Part shown: positions 43,301 to 57,400 of the stretch, one piece after another
How positions within the stretch are numbered: position 1 is the stretch's first letter
How the letters are laid out: every line of letters starts with the position of its first letter
Assembly: GCA_020137815.1 (NCBI GenBank)
Contig: CM035357.1
Coordinates: 1,611,520 to 1,675,519, forward strand
Direction: 5' to 3'
DNA from: Hormiphora californensis
Taxonomy: Eukaryota; Ctenophora; Tentaculata; Cydippida; Pleurobrachiidae
DNA: 64,000 bases
The notes under the pieces: model-generated
Databases searched by the model: none
Told to the model about the DNA's origin: nothing
The model's input: the letters and a program-made list of their open reading frames with translations, nothing else
Position numbers and translations under genes: made by a program

Positions 43301-46300
43301 ATATCTGCAGATAACGTGAAACATGCAGATATAGTGTTATTATATTGCTCCATTTATAGAGACCTATTGACCACTGTACTATTGCATCCAATCGGGATCC
43401 AATCCTATCAATTCAAATCAATGACACAGATTTAACAATCCAAACTGTATAGTTAGTGATTTCTTTCTTGACGTTCTTGACAACCCCCTTGACAACTTGG
43501 TTACGAAGTTACCCCTTGCCAGCGCGCGCAAAGGTCGCCCGGCGACCTGAGGGGTTGTTTCGTAACCCCCTTGACAACCCCCTCCTTATATGGCAGCTAT
43601 TCTGACACACATTACCCCCTCATATTAGACAGAGCTGGTACCTTGTTACAGTCGGATAGGAACAATGGGAAGGTGTAGTGGTGCCGCAATGATCACAATA
43701 CACACTACTCAGTTTGTGGAGAATGTCGCTGTACACGAAGGTAGGTGAAACATGATAAGAGAGGGGGATTGGGAGTTAAGTGACTTAGTGGGGTAGGTAA
43801 AACATGATAAGAGAGCCCGGGGATTGGGAGTAGGGGGTAGGTAAAACATGTGACACACTAATTTCAGCTGACAAAATATATGACGTCTCGGCCAATGTGC
43901 TTTATATATAATCATCCAGCTAGGACGTAGCTCCGGGAGATCTCCCAGAAGTACAAGGGAGCTGTCGATCAGTTATTAACATTTGACTATGTATTATCAG
44001 GTATTACGGAGAACAGGAAACAATACGAGGAAGCATTGTCTCTCTGTCGTCTGGATCTTGATAGTGATGTTTGCACCACTGCCATGTACCTCCAAAACGT
44101 ACGTGATAATCACTCCGAGCTAACTCCGTACTTGTTCTATAGAGGGCGCCAAAAACCGATAGTGCTCGATCAATGAGTGAGAGCTGGTTCAAAACAATTG
44201 TTTTTACTTGCCTTGTTCGATCCTAGTCCCTCCCCGCGCCCCGGGTCTGACAAAACAACTTCGTACCTACAGTTAACCTATGGGTCTTAAACATGATATA
44301 ATGCTTGGTTCGCCCGAACTTTAAACTTTTAATTAAACTGTGTTATATAAAACTAATTTATAATAATTTCCTACCAGATTGTATCAGAGTTGTACCACGC
44401 ATCGCAAAGTTATTCGGATATGGGACGGAAGTTATTTTACCACATTATCGATCATCTCACCACCGCAGTATGGCAGTACTCCCCCTCACAACAGATCTTC
44501 GCCTTCAGCATCGACTACCTCGGACAATCGTTTATCAGGTAAAACAAATGAGGTAAAACAGATGAGGTTAAACAAGTGAGGTAAAACAATTGAGGTTAAA
44601 CAAGTGAGGTAAAACAAGTGAGGTAAAACAGATGAGGTACTAGCAAACATGTACGTTATATATATACGAAGTTGGTTTTGAAAACAGTACAATTCACCCG
44701 CTCAGTGAGTTCCAACCTCTAGTACAGGGTTTATTGTGTTAGGGTTTAGAATCCTTGTTTTCACTCCTCCATCTTCACGCGGATACATTAGTTGAGTGCG
44801 TGGTATATATTCTTGTGTTATGTATACCGAAACTAATTTGTAAATCTTGTAAATCTTCCCAGAAACAACTGTGATGAAACGCTGCCCCTTCTCAACTGTA
44901 TCCTCTCCAAGGCTGACTTTGCCACCGTCCTCGCTCCACTCTTCCAACCGAATCAGGGCTATGAGCACTTCGTAACCGTCTACTCCTACGTCATCACCTC
45001 CCTCCCTCGCTGTGATGCAAGTATCGGATTTGCCGTTCTGTCCAAGTTTGACTTCCGAAGCTGGTTGGCTACACCCCACTCCACGGTTCCGAGGTGTAAG
45101 GAGATGCTGGATGCCATATTCTCTGGATTCTGTGCTTACCCGGTGGAGGAGGAGGATAATAACAGTGTCATGATGTTATATGATGCACTCAAGTTACATC
45201 TCAGGTTGGTTCATATGTATAGTGGGCAGGAACCGACCGAATCAAGAAATACTGGTCCCTGATTGGCTGATAACCAGTCACGTGACCTAAATAACGAGTT
45301 CTGATTGGTTGTTTACTTGTTTCTGTCGGTTTCTGTATAGTGGGGTTGGGAGGTGATCGGGAGGGGTTTATGGGTTGCTGAAGAACTGATGATGAGAGCT
45401 CAAGAACTTAACCCGAACCACAGCTTCAATCGATAATTTTTCCACCACCAACTTTTTTCCTGTTTCCACTACCATGATCTGTTTCCCCGCCAGGCAAGTT
45501 CTGCTGAACAGATTGTGCCCACTACTGCAGTACACAATAGAAAAGGCTCTGGCCCTGTCCCTCAAGAATGGCAAACAAAAAGCAGTTTGGAAAGTTATAT
45601 CAGGTAAGAGCCGTAATTTGAATCGAATAGCCAAACCTAGACTGGCCGAGAAAAAAGTATTTCTTAGGTTTGGCCTTTGCTCTTAGAGCAGTTTAGTAGA
45701 CTATTAAACTGCGTCTATTTTATCAGAAGTATTAGCGACGGACCATGCCCAGGAGATGCTTACCCTCAACACATGCCACAAAACTCTGTACGAACTTTCA
45801 AAATACTTCCTTCAGGTAAGGTTCACATAATTATCAAGGTTGCTATGGCAACAAAAATTCATATGTTCATAGTTTTTCATCGCAACCAAAAAGGGGTGAA
45901 AAGTGCATCAAATTCACACACCAGGAACCGACCGAATCAGGAAATACTGGTCCCTGATTGGCTGATAACCAGTCACGTGACCTAAATAACGTGTTCTGAT
46001 TGGTTGTTTACTTGTTTCTCCCACAGTTCAAGAAAGCGATCCTGGACACGGCTACCCCTGATCTCTACTCTCACTGGTCGCACTACACCTTGGAATTTGT
46101 GGATCTCTTTTACTCGCTCTGTAAAACTTATATCACAAAGGCGGCCATTCTTGGTGAGTTTTAACCAAGTGGTTACCAAGTGGTTACTAAGGGGTTACTA
46201 AGGGGTTACTAAGGGGTTACTAAGGGGTTACCAAGTGGTTACTCGCTCTGTAAAACCTATATCATAAAGGCGGCCATTCTTGGTGAGTTTTAACCAAGTG

Positions 46301-49300
46301 GTTACCAAGTGGTTACTAAGGGGTTACCAAGGGGTTACCAAGGGGTTACTAAGGGGTTACCAAGTGGTTACTCGCTCTGTAAAACAAAGGCGGCCATTCT
46401 TGGTGAGATTTTATTTAGATCTGAGGGAGGGGGGTCGAAAGTTGTATCCAAAACTAAAAAAAAAGTAAATCTAACCCGCCTACAACCTGTACATGTGTTT
46501 TTATCGGAGATATAAAGCTGGTATAATTACAAAAAAGTCAATATTATAACCCCCTACAAGCTGGTATTATACATGGTGTACATGTGTTTTACGTCCCAAG
46601 TCTGATAATGACAATCAATATATAACACATGATCTCTCCTGCAGCTCCCAATGAGGGCCAGGCAGAGTGTATCTTCCGGATAACATGTGTAGTATTTGGT
46701 CCCTGGATTCTGGTGTACAAAGAGGGATGTCTGCCATGGTCTTCAAACCACCTTGAGGTAGTGTGGGAAATACTGGTCCCTGATTGGCTGATAACCAGTC
46801 ACGTGACCTAAATAACGAGTTCTGATTGGTTGTTTACTTTACAAACCGCGATTACCTACAACTATGGCTCATGCAACTATGGCTCATAAAATCTATGAGC
46901 CATAGATGCATGCAACTATGGCTCATAGATTTTATGAGCCATAGATGCATACAACTATGGCTCATAGAAATGTGATCTGATTGGTTCTATGAGCCAAAGC
47001 TAGTGAGAGTGAGTGACACGTGAGTGACACGTGAGTGACACGTGAGTGACATGTGAGTGACACGTGAGTTTTCGAATCATGTAATATTAAATGAGCACAA
47101 ATGTAAACGATTTACATAATGATAAATCTAATATTACATAATTAAAATTACACTATCAGTTCATCTTGGATATAATGGTAAAAGGGGTCCTTCTTTGGAC
47201 AGTTCATAGAGCATTTCACGTGAACCAGCAGCTCCTTAACACGATGTTTATTCAAATCTATGATCGGATAGGTACTAAACAGCCGCCTTGCATTATCACT
47301 ATCAGGATCCACAGTAAAAAACTCTCCAACAGGTCTGATTTTCGAGAAAGTAGTATAGGTAGGATGTTCCCAGAAATTGCCTGGCTAAAGTTTCTGATCT
47401 TTCACACTCTTCCAAAACCTCCCGGTACTCGTTGAACGTTGTAGTGTTGTTCGTGACGTCGATAACAATTATAGCTAGTGAATCCACTAACAAATTCTAA
47501 TGAGCGGGATGGATATGTGACAGTGTCACATATCCACCCCCCTTACTGACACGATTCTGGGATGCGCCATTAGCAGAGTGAAACGATACGAGATACGAAA
47601 CTTATGATTCGGGGGAGCTCATTAGCAGTGTGAGACGATACGGTATATGGAACATGATTCGGGGAAGCTTATTAGGAGTGCTAGACGATATGAGACACGA
47701 TTCGGAGAATGTTTTATCGCTCTTTCTATCTATCTCTATTTCTTTTTGTCAATTATCTTGAAAACCAGATGAGATACCTACTCATACTAATGCGAGGAAG
47801 CTACAAACTTTGGTGCCCTTATTTTTGTCCATACTCCTTTTCCTTTTTTATCTGGATGTCGGCTCAGCCCCGTTGTTTTTAGGGGGATATGTTGTTGTTT
47901 TAGATGGAATGGTTTGAATTTGGTATGTTTGGCAAGACTCGAAAAAAAAACCCAACGCATTCCATCTAAAACAACATATCCTCCTAAAAACAATGAGGCG
48001 AGCCGATAGGCTCTTATTACCAACAGTAGGGCACTAAACTCACCAAGTGTGTAGCGTCAGCTCGCATTATAGTATAATGGTAGGCACCTCCTCTGGTTCT
48101 CAAGTCCAAGATAATTGACAAAAAGAGATAGAGATAGATAGAGATAGATAGAAAGAGCGATAAAACATTCTCCGAATCGTGTCTCATATCGTCTAGCACT
48201 CCTAATCAGCTTCCCCGAATCATGTTCCATATACCGTATCGTCTCACACTGCTAATGAGCTCCCCCGAATCATAAGTTTCGTATCTCGTATCGCTTCACT
48301 CTGTAAATGATGCATCCCAGAATGGTGTCAGTGAGGGGGGTGGATATGTGACACTGTCAAATATCCATCCCGCTCATTAGAATTTGTTACACTACAACGT
48401 TCAACGAGTACCGGGAGGTTTTGGAAGAGTGTGAAAGATCAGAAACTTTAGCCAGGCAATTTCTGGGAACATCCTACCTATACTACTTTCTCGAAAATCA
48501 GACCTGTTGGAGAGTTTTTTACTGTGGATCCTGATAGTGATAATGCAAGGCGGCTGTTTAGTACCTATCCGATCATAGATTTGAATAAACATCGTGTTAA
48601 GGAGCTGCTGATTCACGTGAAATGCTCTATGAACTGTCCAAAGAAGGACCCCTTTTACCATTATATCCAAGATGAACTGATAGTGTAATTTTAATTATGT
48701 AATATTAGATTTATCATTATGTAAATCGTTTACATTTGTGCTCATTTAATATTACATGATTCGAAAACTCACGTGTCACTCACATGTCACTCACGTGTCA
48801 CTCACGTGTCACTCACGTGTCACTCACGTGTCACTCACTCTCACTAGCTTTGGCTCATAGAACCAATCAGATCACATTTCTATGAGCCATAGTTGTATGC
48901 ATCTATGGCTCATAAAATCTATGAGCCATAGTTGCATGCATCTATGGCTCATAGATTTTATGAGCCATAGTTGCATGAGCCATAGTTGTAGGTCACCACA
49001 AACCGCCTTGAGGTCTAGTTCGGGATTATCTTGGGTTTTTTTACTGATTTGAGCACATCTATTATACTAAGTTGCAATTATTGTTGAACATTAGGCATGT
49101 TGGCGCAATGTTTTGGAACGGTGTGTAAGCAGAAAATTATTAATTATTAATTATTAATTAATATAACCAGCATGTGTTTCAGGATGCGAATGAGATGTTA
49201 CGAGCGTTTACAGAGTTGTTGAAACTGATGAAGGATCACATTACAGCTGATATTCTCATTGGTGATGTGACACCTCTTCTAAATAGATTCTGGTGGTGAG

Positions 49301-52300
49301 TAATATACTGAATGATTGGTTGTATTTACAATGTTGTAGAACCTAGATAAATCTATAACTTCTAGACTCATCTTGGTTCAACGGTCTTTGATTTACTTCA
49401 TTTTAGCACGGCCGTTCTCAATTTAACACGTACGTCAATCGATCCATTGTTTGGATGGGCGTGATGTATGATCCCACAATCAATTAAACAACTCTCACCC
49501 CTCAGTTGCACTTGCAGTATACTGCAGTAGGGGGTCTTTTTTTTCTTCAAACTGTTGTAATATTCTACCCTCACTCACGTCTCAGATGTTTTTATTTATA
49601 ATATATTTCTCCCGGAACCTCTTCTCTCTCCTCTCTCCCCTAACAACTCTCTTCACTGTCTCCTAGGTATTATCTGGAGATTCTGGGTCACCCCGTAGTA
49701 CCCTCACACACCACCCACACCTACTACAACCAATCACAACTCGTTATTTAGGTCACGTGACTGGTTATCAGCCAATCAGGGACCAGTATTTCCTGTTTCT
49801 TAACACCTCTCTCCCAGGTATTATCTGGAGATTCTGGGTCACCCCGTAGTCCCCTCACACATCACCCACACCTACTACAACCACTTCTCAATGTGTGGGA
49901 AATACTGGTCCCTGATTGGCTGATAACCAGTCACGTGACCTAAATAACGAGTTCTGATTGGTTGTTTACTTGTTTCTTAACACCTCTCTTCACTAGGTAT
50001 TATCTGGAGATTCTGGGTCAACCCGTAGTCCCCTCTCACATCACCCACACCTACTACAACCACTTCTCAATGTGTGGGAAATACTGGTCCCTGATTGGCT
50101 GATAACCAATCACGTGACCTAAATAACGTGTTCTGATTGGTTGTTTACTTGTTTCTTAACACCTCTCTCCCAGGTATTATCTGGAGATTCTGGGACACCC
50201 TGTAGTCCCCTCTCACATCACCCACACCTACTACAACCAATCAGAACACGTTATTTAGGTCACGTGACTGGTTATCAGCCAATCAGGGACCAGTATTAAC
50301 ACCTCTCTTCCCAGGTATTATCTGGAGATTCTGGGTCACCCCGTAGTACCCTCTCACATCACCCACACCTACTACAACCACTTCTGGTCCCTGATTGGCT
50401 GATAACCAGTCACGTGACCTAAATAACGAGTTCTGATTGGTTGTTTACTTGTTTCTTAACACCTCTCTTCACTAGGTATTATCTGGAGATTCTGGGTCAC
50501 CCCGTAGTGCCCTCACACATCACCCACACCTACTACAACCACTTCTCAATGTGTGGGAAATACTGGTCCCTGATTGGCTGATAACCAGTCACGTGACCTA
50601 AATAACGAGTTCTGATTGGTTGTTTACTTGTTTCTTAACACCTCTCTTCACTAGGTATTATCTGGAGATTCTGGGTCACCCCGTAGTCCCCTCACACATC
50701 ACCCACACCTACTACAACCAATCAGAACACGTTATTTAGGTCACGTGACTGGTTATCAGCCAATCAGGGACCAGTATTCCTGCTTTTAACACCTCTCTCC
50801 CAGGTACTATCTGGAGATTCTGGGTCACCCCGTAGTCCCCGCACACATCACCCACACCTACTACAACCACTCAGAACACGTTATTTAGGTCACGTGACTG
50901 GTTATCAGCCAATCAGGGACCAGTATTAACACCTCTCTCCCAGGTACTATCTGGAGATTCTGGGTCACCCCGTAGTCCCCTCACACATCACCCACACCTA
51001 CTACAACCACTTCTCAACTCTACCGTGGGAGAGCTTTGTGCCAACCTGCGATGTTATCCAGTCTATTCTGCGGTGTGTTCGGGGGAATAGGAGCAACATT
51101 GATCTTGTTATACATGTCATGACTAAGGTGAGTGCAGTTTATATATTGTTATTATACCAAAACTAATTGAAATTAGTAGGCCGGAAAGGTTGCCCTATGA
51201 TTTGAGCTACCTTTGTCACCGTAACATTCACGGGGTACAGACAGGGTATAACAGATGCTTCTTCTATCTTCAAAAGGGAATGTACTGGTGCCAAAGGTAG
51301 CTCAAATCATAGGGCAACCTTTCCGGCCTACTAATTTCAATTAGTTTTGGTATAATTTGCATCATTTTTGGGATTTTTTTATCCATTTACATGTAGTAGA
51401 ACAGGTACAGAGAGGATGGAATCGCGAAATTTTTATTTTTGACGTCATTTTGACGTCATAAAATTACGTCACGACGTTATGGCGTCATGATGATAACGAT
51501 ATATCATCAGGATTACCTAGATGAAGATACTGACCAAGTTTGAGATCGATTGGATGAGATTTGAGTCCGCTATAGCGAAAAAACCCATATCGTCATATCT
51601 ATTTTTAAACAGTCATAACACTTTAGACGCGTTTTAAGACCCTTATACATCTAGTTTTGAAAACTCGCGATATAGTTTCTGAAAGTTCAGACAATTCTCT
51701 TTCCATGATATAGTCTTCGTTTTTCGATTAGAATCCGTCTTAAGGGTGTAAAATGAGCTCAAAGAATTTGTCTGAGTCTGAAAAATGACTACTTTAAGAC
51801 GTTCTGTAGGACGTTCCTGGTGATGAAAAGGGACCTCACATCGACTAATGCACACACATCCAGTAGATCTACCAGATGTGAAAACGAGAAGTTTCTATCT
51901 CTTTTCGTTTGGCGTGAATATGGTTTATAAAAAGCGTCTCTCCTACGCGCGCGCGCGCACGTGCGCATATGTGTTACACTGAATCTAGGGCAAATGGGAC
52001 CTGTCTGTAACTTCGGTTCCAGATGAGATAGAGACTTGAAATTTTAAACTTGAGTCAAAGACCCCAAGCCGGGTATACATTCCAAATTTCAAGTCAAACG
52101 GATGAAAGAGAGCCACGCTATAGCCTTCTGAAATCTGGGTTTTCAGGCAAAACACCCATAAAACGTATAACTGCGTTTCTGGCGGCGCTTTTGGGGGGAG
52201 GGGGAATGGCAACCTTTGCGCTTGCCAGCGCAGTGATGTCACGCGGTGTCACGTCATGAATATTAGGACTACAAAAATATCTGGTATATTGTGCAGTTAG

Positions 52301-54158
52301 TTAATTGAGTGTAGATTGTGAGAAGAGTTTGTTAGTTTTTCCACCCAGCTCACTGTACATTTGAGAAATTCCACGAGGGTTAGATCAGCCGCCAGAGTGT
52401 CAGAAATGATGTCATTCAAATTTCGAAAGGTCTACTTTTGTCCACTTTTTAACACGCGAAGATATTTTCAATCTGTCCTTCCCTTCTCTCTACCTCTCAA
52501 GATAAATAAGACGATGATCTAACCCTGCACATTAGGATAGCTCACACTCTGTCACTATCTCTCCACCCTTCCAGTAGACCGGGAGTAGACCTCTTTATCT
52601 TCTACAATTTCACAATCGCACACTTTAACCCAGGAACCGACCGAATCAGGAAATACTGGTCCCTGATTGGCTGATAAACAGTCACGTGACCTAAATAACG
52701 AGTTCTGATTGGTTGTTTACTTTCTCAATCGCACACTTTAACCATTAACGTCACACATAGCAGCTCATTCTGCTGATAAATTGTCGTAGAGAGATTGTGT
52801 GGGGGTAAAGTGAAGTGTGGTGCAGGTCAGTTTGTTTGCGTGCTGCAGTAGTAGTGGAGGAATATTATTCAGGAATATGATATAATGAGCTGGACTAGTG
52901 TTTTAGTAGTAACCTTGCTGATGATGCATGTAGGAGGGGGATTCACAAGTAGAATGAGGTCTATATTATCCTCTTACTTCTCTTGAATCCCTGGTCTCAC
53001 TGTTAAGATGCTCATTTCTATCCCATTTCTTGTCGCATCGCACTTGTCGCTCTCTTTTCTTCTTTTCTCTCTCTCTCTCACACTCTCTCCCAGCCTCATT
53101 CTTCCTCACTCTCCCCCTGTCTCTCACATGACACATCTAACATTCATTTCTCCCACACCATAAACAAACAAACAAACAAACACCTAATATCAGCAGGAAC
53201 CAACCGAATCAGGAAATACTGGTCCCTGATTGGGTGATAACCAGTCACGTGGCCTAAATAACGTGTTCTGATTGGTTGTTTACTTGTTTCGGTCGGTTCC
53301 TGAATATCAGACTCTCTCCTCTCCATCCAGGTTAACTGGAAGACAGGTGGTTGACGAGCTACAGAAGGAGTCCTATGCATTCGACACGCTGGTTGACACC
53401 CTTGTAACGCTCACACTCAACCAGGACATATTTACTAAATTTGAAACACAATTCCTGGCTATCACAGGCAGTTCAAATCATTGGACCTTAGACTACTCAG
53501 TGATGAAGGGTAAGTCCCTGTCAATTTATTTGATTTAGTACCATTATATCGTTGTCTATCTTGTTAAGGGTAAGTTGTTTAATGTTCACGGTGTCCCTTA
53601 AGGAGGTGAAACCTCGACTAGATATACTAGATATATAATATACTCATGGGATCACATTTCTCTGTTTGAAGCTAAAATGAAGGACCCCCTTCCTTTTGCT
53701 ATCGGATGTGTGTCAGTGTGTGTATAACACTGATTTTCACTGCCTTTTTGTACGTGTGTTTGTCCTGTCAGCTTGTGCAGCTCTGTACAATGCACTCTTG
53801 TGACTTGACGATAAGCACCTATATTTCCATATTCTTCTATTCACCATTCCTTTATCTCTTGTTTCTCTCCTCTATTCTTCTATTCTCTCTTCCATCTCTC
53901 CTTCCTACTTACTCTCTCTTTTCTACTCCCGTTTCTCTCGTTAATATTTATCGCCCTTGCTGTATTTTTCACATATTATTACATTACAAATCTATTAGAT
54001 AGTGTCAGATGACCATCTTGACATTTACGATATGAATATTTACGCATTTATAAGTATCACATCATCATCTCCATATCCTCTTGCCTCGACAGTACATCGC
54101 AATTGGACTGACGATAAGCTATATCCAACTATATTCACGTTCTCTCTCTTCTCTTCTA

Positions 54159-54247
<89 letters not shown>

Positions 54248-54408
54248 GTTTCTCTCGTTAATATTTATCGCCCTTGCTGTATTTTTCACATATTATTACA
54301 TTACATATCTATTAGATAGTGTCAGATGACCATCTTGACATTTACGATATAAATATTTACGCATTTAAGTATCACATCATCATCTCTCATCTATCCCTTT
54401 CTATCTCA

Positions 54409-54490
<82 letters not shown>

Positions 54491-57400
54491 CCCTCTCTCT
54501 CTCCCTCTCTCTCCTAACAATCCTCCCCTTCATCCAGGTTTGAGAGTATCATGTCGAGAGTAGATCGAACTGTGCACCATGGAGATTATATCCAGTCAAT
54601 AACATGTATAGGTAGGTGTTATGGTAACCATGTTATGGTAACCATGGTAACCATGGTAACCATGACAAATGTTTTCTAATAAATGCACAACTTCTATAAT
54701 TATTCGTGTACATGGAGACAGTATGATCGTTACTAACGATGTAAGGGATAATATGATAGTTGAGACACAGATTACACATTATTTTCCCGCCACATAAAGG
54801 AATTATCTTTGATTTTGTAACACGTGATGTCTCCTCTTTGTTTCTTTCATTAGTTCCTCTCTCCCTTTCACAAACAATGCGTGCTAGGCTTGTGTACTCA
54901 AGCACGATACACCTGGGTTCTGGCCCATCCCACCACTATCCTCCTACCCCCAAACTAAAACCACTCTCTCCTCTGCAGGTCACCTGTTACAGTTCCTGGG
55001 AACGTTGTGCAGGTTCAATCAACTGAGTGCGAGTCACAAGAAACAAGTTACCTACTTTAAACACATCGCTAGCATCGTCACCAAGATCTCCAACAATCAG
55101 GTTTGAACAAAATCTGTCTTAGATATTCAGTCCAGGAACCGACCGAAACAAGTAAACAACCAATCAGAACTCGTTATTTAGGGTCACATGACTGGTTATC
55201 AGCCAATCAGGGACCAGTATTTCCTGATTCGGTCTGTTCCTGATTTAGTCGGTACTAACGGTCGGTAAACTGAGCTTTGTGGTTATAAATTTGATATGAT
55301 ACGATATGAGTCACAGTACCCCCCCCCCCCCTTTTTGACAACCTCTTCTATCAAACTCTATCCTTCCTCAGCAATTCCTCTATCCTTCTATTCCTCTTAT
55401 ATTCCTCAGCAATACGTGGAGAACCTGGTAGGAGCACTACTCTCCAACGTTGAACAAGTGTTCTACCTCTCCTCCCCTGATGAACACATCACAGAGCTCC
55501 TCTCGACTATGTTGGGTGGAATATTCAACACCACCCCTGCTGATCCTACCACCCATACTGCTACTGCCAAGTTAGTCATGGGGGAGCATTGTTATAGTTG
55601 TTACTGCTACTGCCAAGTTAGTGGGGGAGCATTGTTAGTTGTTACTGATATTAAATATTGGGCCACCACCCATACTGCTACTGCCAAGTTAGTGGGGGGG
55701 GGAGAGCATTGTTAGTTGTTACTGATCCAGCCACCCATACTGCTACTGCCAAGTTAGTGGACGGTGGACCACAATAGTTTAGTGAGCTGTTACTTTCTCA
55801 CTAGCTGGGGTCGGGGGAGCATTGTTAGTTGTTACTGATCTATTAAATATTGGGCCACCACCCATACTGCTACTGCCAAGTTAGTGGGGGAGCATTGTTA
55901 GTTGTTACTGATATTAAATATTGGGCCACTGTACACTGAGTGAGCACTGCAGCTGCGGGAGCACTGTTACTGTTTCAATAGGGTATAGTTCAGAGTCTAG
56001 CTGGCCAAACACTGTTTAGTGTGAGCAACAAAATTTGATATTTAATGTCAAATAGTTTTGCCAAACTCACTATATAAATAGTTTTACTAAATAACCTCTC
56101 TCCCATAGGAAGGTTGAGTTTCATCTGAAGGACAGGGGAAGCACTAAGGATGGATTCTCATTTACCCAACTATCTCTTCTATACCTTGCTGCAGTAACGG
56201 CCTCCCTTCACAACCTTAAAATGCTGACAGTCGCCACTGAGGTAATAGATACTAGGCCACGTGTTGCGTCAGTTGATTTATTGTCTCACAAAAGACTGTC
56301 CTTTCCGAATCTAAACAGGGCCGAAGATACATTCATGTAGTATTACAGCTACTGTTCTACTCCTCTATAACCCCATCTCTCTAACCCCCATCACCACCCT
56401 CAGACGGTGATTGAAAGCTACTTTGTCCACTGTGAGAACAGTTACCCAGTCCTTAGCGTCAGTTGGAGGACCTTACGAGAGAGATTCCACCTGTCAGACA
56501 TGATGTTCGATAATTTTGTATCCCACTGTATAGCCGAGAGTTGTCCTCTCAATCTCTACCTCTACACCACACACCTGCTAATGAGGTAAAACTGATCAGT
56601 TCGGAAACTTTAGGGTAATACTCTTACAAGTTGGTCCAGATAGTTACTATCTAGTTACATTGGTTACCATGGTTACTTTGTGTTAGTAACATTACTACAA
56701 GTATAAAGTTTAGTAAGTTCGCGTGTGGCAACATTGTAACATTCCAGATCTACCCACTTGACAGCTTGTTATACTAATTACCTACACTTTACTTGTCTAT
56801 TAGGTCCTCTAATTGTGTCATGTCGCTGCTGCCTCCCCTCTAGATTCTGGACATTGATAACTTTACTAAGCTTGTGTAAACCCTTTGAAGAACACAAAAC
56901 ACACTAAAAAAATAAGGCCACTAAACACTAGGTAGCCAAGTTTCCCCTACCTCTGGTACCAAACTACATGAACTATGACAAGTAAAAACTAAACTTTCAT
57001 GTTTCAGAGCTGACGGCCCAGATGCGAGGTACTCTGTTGTATCAATGTTAGTGGATGCTGCCTCGCGGCTCTATCCCAAACCCGGAGAAGAAGGGAAAAT
57101 GTTGCTGATCTGGTCCAAGATTTTTGATATTTTATTAGATCTTCACCACACAGGAATACGGTAATTTCCAGGAACCGACCGAATCAGGAAATACTGGTCC
57201 CTGATTGGCTGATAACCAGTCACGTGACCTAAATAACGAGTTCTGATTGGTTGTTTACTTGTTTCGGTCGGTTCCTGTTAAGAACCCTCTACAGCAGTCT
57301 GCAGAATGATGTGAGATCATTGACCTCCCAACTTCTATCTCATTTTCTAATAAACACACTTAGAATACACACCTGTGTAGGCATCATAGTCATCAGTTTT

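Noticed and set aside
46841-49006. LTR retrotransposon
   Set aside because: The long terminal copies are inverted, not direct, and there is no TG...CA, primer-binding site or reverse transcriptase.
52880-52960. Candidate missing EPG5 exon with MSWTSVLVV
   Set aside because: Loosely resembles the expected segment, but available donors give phase 0 while the next exon needs phase 2.
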